Below are positions 14,844-16,139 of a stretch of DNA of 16,139 nt, piece by piece. Under the pieces are notes generated by a model. That model was not told the origin of the DNA. It was given only the letters and a program-made list of their open reading frames with translations, and searched no databases. Origin of the DNA: Burkholderia sp. GTDB taxonomy: Bacteria > Pseudomonadota > Gammaproteobacteria > Burkholderiales > Burkholderiaceae. Numbering within the stretch: position 1 is the stretch's first letter; every line of letters begins with the position of its first letter. The position numbers and the translations under genes are program-made. The DNA is taken from assembly GCA_028292565.1 (NCBI GenBank), contig JAQGMD010000201.1, positions 1 through 16,139 on the forward strand, written 5' to 3'.

Positions 14844-15308
14844 ATGAATGCAGGATTTTTTTCGCAGGACTTTTTTCGCGTTACGCCACTACACCCTATG
14901 TCGCAACTTTTCCCGTTCCCGATACGCAAGGAGTGCCCACCCGGCGCGTGCGCATGCGGCCGGGAGGAGCTGTTGAACGATCCTCACGCCGACATCAGCA
15001 TACTGAAATTGACGAGCGAGGAAGAAAAAAAACTCGTCGCGCGCATTGAAAACATTTCCTCCTATGCCGACCTGCAGCACATCCAGGAACGCATGCAGTC
15101 GCAATTGGGCATAGTCCTTCAGATCGCGCCGCCAGGCACGCGCGAAGTACGCACGGTGCGGGGTATCAGCATCCAGCTCGTAGAGCGCCCCGGGCTTTGC
15201 AGGAAGACCCGGCAATCCATCCCGGCAGCCGTTCGCCGGTGTCTTGAGAACAATCCGGACATCGTCTTCGCAATCCTTAACGCGCACGATCTCTTTGGGG
15301 ATGGCTGA
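14844..15308 (+). CDS. Small cysteine-containing protein of unknown function
   Basis: I do not recognise a named family. The open frame gives 154 residues. A short GGGG stands 4 nt before the first ATG, but residues 3-12 are encoded by a tandem 14-mer repeat. The second ATG (14898, MSQLFPFPIRKE, 136 residues) may therefore be the true start, although it has no ribosome site. The body looks like a folded soluble protein: an N-terminal cysteine group C31-x4-C36-x-C38 (ECPPGACACGREELL), a charged helical region (LTSEEEKKLVARIENIS), then a compact part with GLCRKTRQSIPAAVRRCLEN and HDLFGDG. The cysteine group could bind metal or be redox-active. It starts 10 nt after yjdM in the same direction, so co-transcription is likely. 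No signal peptide or membrane segment is seen. Confidence 0.75.
   Translation: MNAGFFSQDFFRVTPLHPMSQLFPFPIRKECPPGACACGREELLNDPHADISILKLTSEEEKKLVARIENISSYADLQHIQERMQSQLGIVLQIAPPGTREVRTVRGISIQLVERPGLCRKTRQSIPAAVRRCLENNPDIVFAILNAHDLFGDG
14850..14877 (+). repeat. Tandem 14-mer GCAGGATTTTTTTC / GCAGGACTTTTTTC
   Basis: Two adjacent 14-base units (14850-14863 and 14864-14877) differ at one position. Each contains a run of six or seven T. The repeat lies between the yjdM stop and the second possible start of the next gene, and in frame it encodes AGFFSQDFF. It probably arose by a recent duplication, and the T-runs make it prone to slippage. Confidence 0.6.
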
Positions 15309-15385
15309 ACTTCCCTTAAATGCCTTTGCAAGTTGAATGCGCCAGTCTTGCAGGATTGACTTTCGTTGTCGCCGCAGCAGTTGTA

Positions 15386-16139
15386 TTACTTCAATTCGAG
15401 TGGCAACTCGGAGGAGTGTTGAGCCAGTAAGGTATTCCGGACAAAACAGATGTGTCCGCGAAGCCCATAGAAAAGATCGCCGAAAGCAGCGGGCACAACA
15501 ATTTTATTCACCGAGTTTTCAATGTAGTCCAGGTGTTTCAGAAGCTCCTCGCGTCTTTTCGGGTCAGCCGCGGGATTGAACGCATCGCGTTCAAGGTCCA
15601 GCAATGCCCGGTACCATCGATGAATGCGGGATTCCATTCGCCAGCGGTAGATTGCCGGGGCCAATCTCAATGCGGGTATCAGCAACAATGCGAACGGCAC
15701 GATGAAGGCGACAATGCGCGCGATGACATTCGCAACTCCATAGGGAAACGTCCGGTAGAGAAAACCTTTGCCTGATGTGTAGTAGCGGGTGGCATCGGGG
15801 CTGATGCGGAATTCATGCTCCTGCGGCGCCGGGAATTCGCCGCGCTTTCTGAACAGGCTGGCATTACCGTGCACTTCGCGCGCGGCCTCGAGGAGCAGGT
15901 CTGACAGAGCCGGGTGCAGACTGTCCCGGGCAATGAGTTCGACCGTCGGCCCGATGAGTGCAGTATCTTCGGCAGGAATGTCTTTGCCAAAATCGAGTGA
16001 GCCTTTGGGCAGACTCAGTTTATTCAAGTAGTTGATCCGGCGGACATATCCGTCGGCCTGTGTAAAATTAAACAGATGAACATCCGGTGCGCGCATCAGG
16101 CCGCGCATCATCTCGCTGGAGGTGGAGTCGCCCATCACA
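15386..16139 (-). CDS. TAXI-family TRAP-type solute-binding protein with C-terminal membrane helix (N-terminus outside the window)
   Basis: Only the C-terminal 250 or so residues are visible; the frame is still open at the right edge. The periplasmic part shows features of the TAXI (TRAP-associated extracytoplasmic immunogenic, NMT1-like) binding proteins, such as GDSTSSEMMRGLMRAPDVHL and a segment on selecting among solutes (LIARDSLHPALSDLLLEAAR). A hydrophobic helix (VANVIARIVAFIVPFALLLI, about visible residues 135-158) is followed by a basic and helical tail of about 90 residues (YRWRMESRIHRWYRALLDLE). This membrane-anchored form is a known subgroup of TAXI proteins. No TRAP permease gene is in the window. 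The 77-nt convergent gap to the preceding gene (15309-15385) shows no clear terminator. Confidence 0.75.
   Translation of the reverse strand, partial: VMGDSTSSEMMRGLMRAPDVHLFNFTQADGYVRRINYLNKLSLPKGSLDFGKDIPAEDTALIGPTVELIARDSLHPALSDLLLEAAREVHGNASLFRKRGEFPAPQEHEFRISPDATRYYTSGKGFLYRTFPYGVANVIARIVAFIVPFALLLIPALRLAPAIYRWRMESRIHRWYRALLDLERDAFNPAADPKRREELLKHLDYIENSVNKIVVPAAFGDLFYGLRGHICFVRNTLLAQHSSELPLELK

Noticed and set aside
1..16139. CRISPR array, tRNA or rRNA gene, insertion sequence or prophage
   Set aside because: I saw no regularly spaced repeats, no cloverleaf or rRNA-like sequence, and no transposase, integrase or phage protein in any frame.

Overview
The window looks like chromosomal DNA from a betaproteobacterium of the order Burkholderiales, perhaps Oxalobacteraceae. 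This is inferred from the mix of genes (a Bug/TctC-type binding protein, Liv-type transporters for aromatic acids, an AhpC with the KLCEIHDN segment) and from short palindromic intergenic repeats of the kind common in that group. No 16S or tRNA gene is present, so the placement is tentative. No phage, transposase, integrase or CRISPR array was seen.

Layout. (1) 1-2476, plus strand: the peroxide-defence pair ahpC-ahpF, with a sequence matching the OxyR half-operator consensus upstream of ahpC and a stem-loop between the two genes. (2) 2477-2693: a convergent gap with a perfect 22-bp palindrome and a decayed dispersed repeat. (3) 2694-11423, minus strand: an eight-gene run in the transcription order benzoylformate decarboxylase (mdlC-like), Bug/TctC binding protein, benzaldehyde/vanillin-type aldehyde dehydrogenase, then a complete branched-chain-amino-acid-type ABC transporter (binding protein, two permeases, two ATPases). 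The last four genes are joined by three successive 4-nt ATGA stop/start overlaps. Palindromic repeats sit on both sides of the aldehyde dehydrogenase gene. (4) 11514-12425, plus strand: a divergent LysR-type regulator, the obvious candidate controller of region 3. (5) 12426-12625: a convergent gap with two hairpin repeats. (6) 12626-14410, minus strand: a three-part flavoprotein (cyclic-nucleotide-binding fold, glutaredoxin-like fold, thioredoxin-reductase-like fold) that lacks the redox cysteines expected in the last two parts. (7) 14489-14833, plus strand: a YjdM/PhnA zinc-ribbon protein, followed by an unidentified cysteine-containing small protein. (8) 15386 to the right edge, minus strand: the C-terminal part of a TAXI-family solute-binding protein with a C-terminal membrane helix.

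How the genes work together. Regions 3 and 4 read as a module that imports an aryl-glyoxylate (phenylglyoxylate or a ring-substituted relative), decarboxylates it to an aldehyde, and oxidises the aldehyde to an aromatic acid such as benzoate for ring-cleavage routes encoded elsewhere. No mandelate racemase or dehydrogenase is in view, so the module would start at the keto acid. The exact substrate is inferred from enzyme family and linkage only.

The features most worth a second look are the cysteine-less CAP/glutaredoxin/thioredoxin-reductase fusion, the orphan Bug binding protein placed inside an ABC-transporter operon, the LivG ATPase with a degenerate signature motif, and the repeat structures in the gaps. 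None of these proves a new system; most belong to families that are known but poorly characterised.
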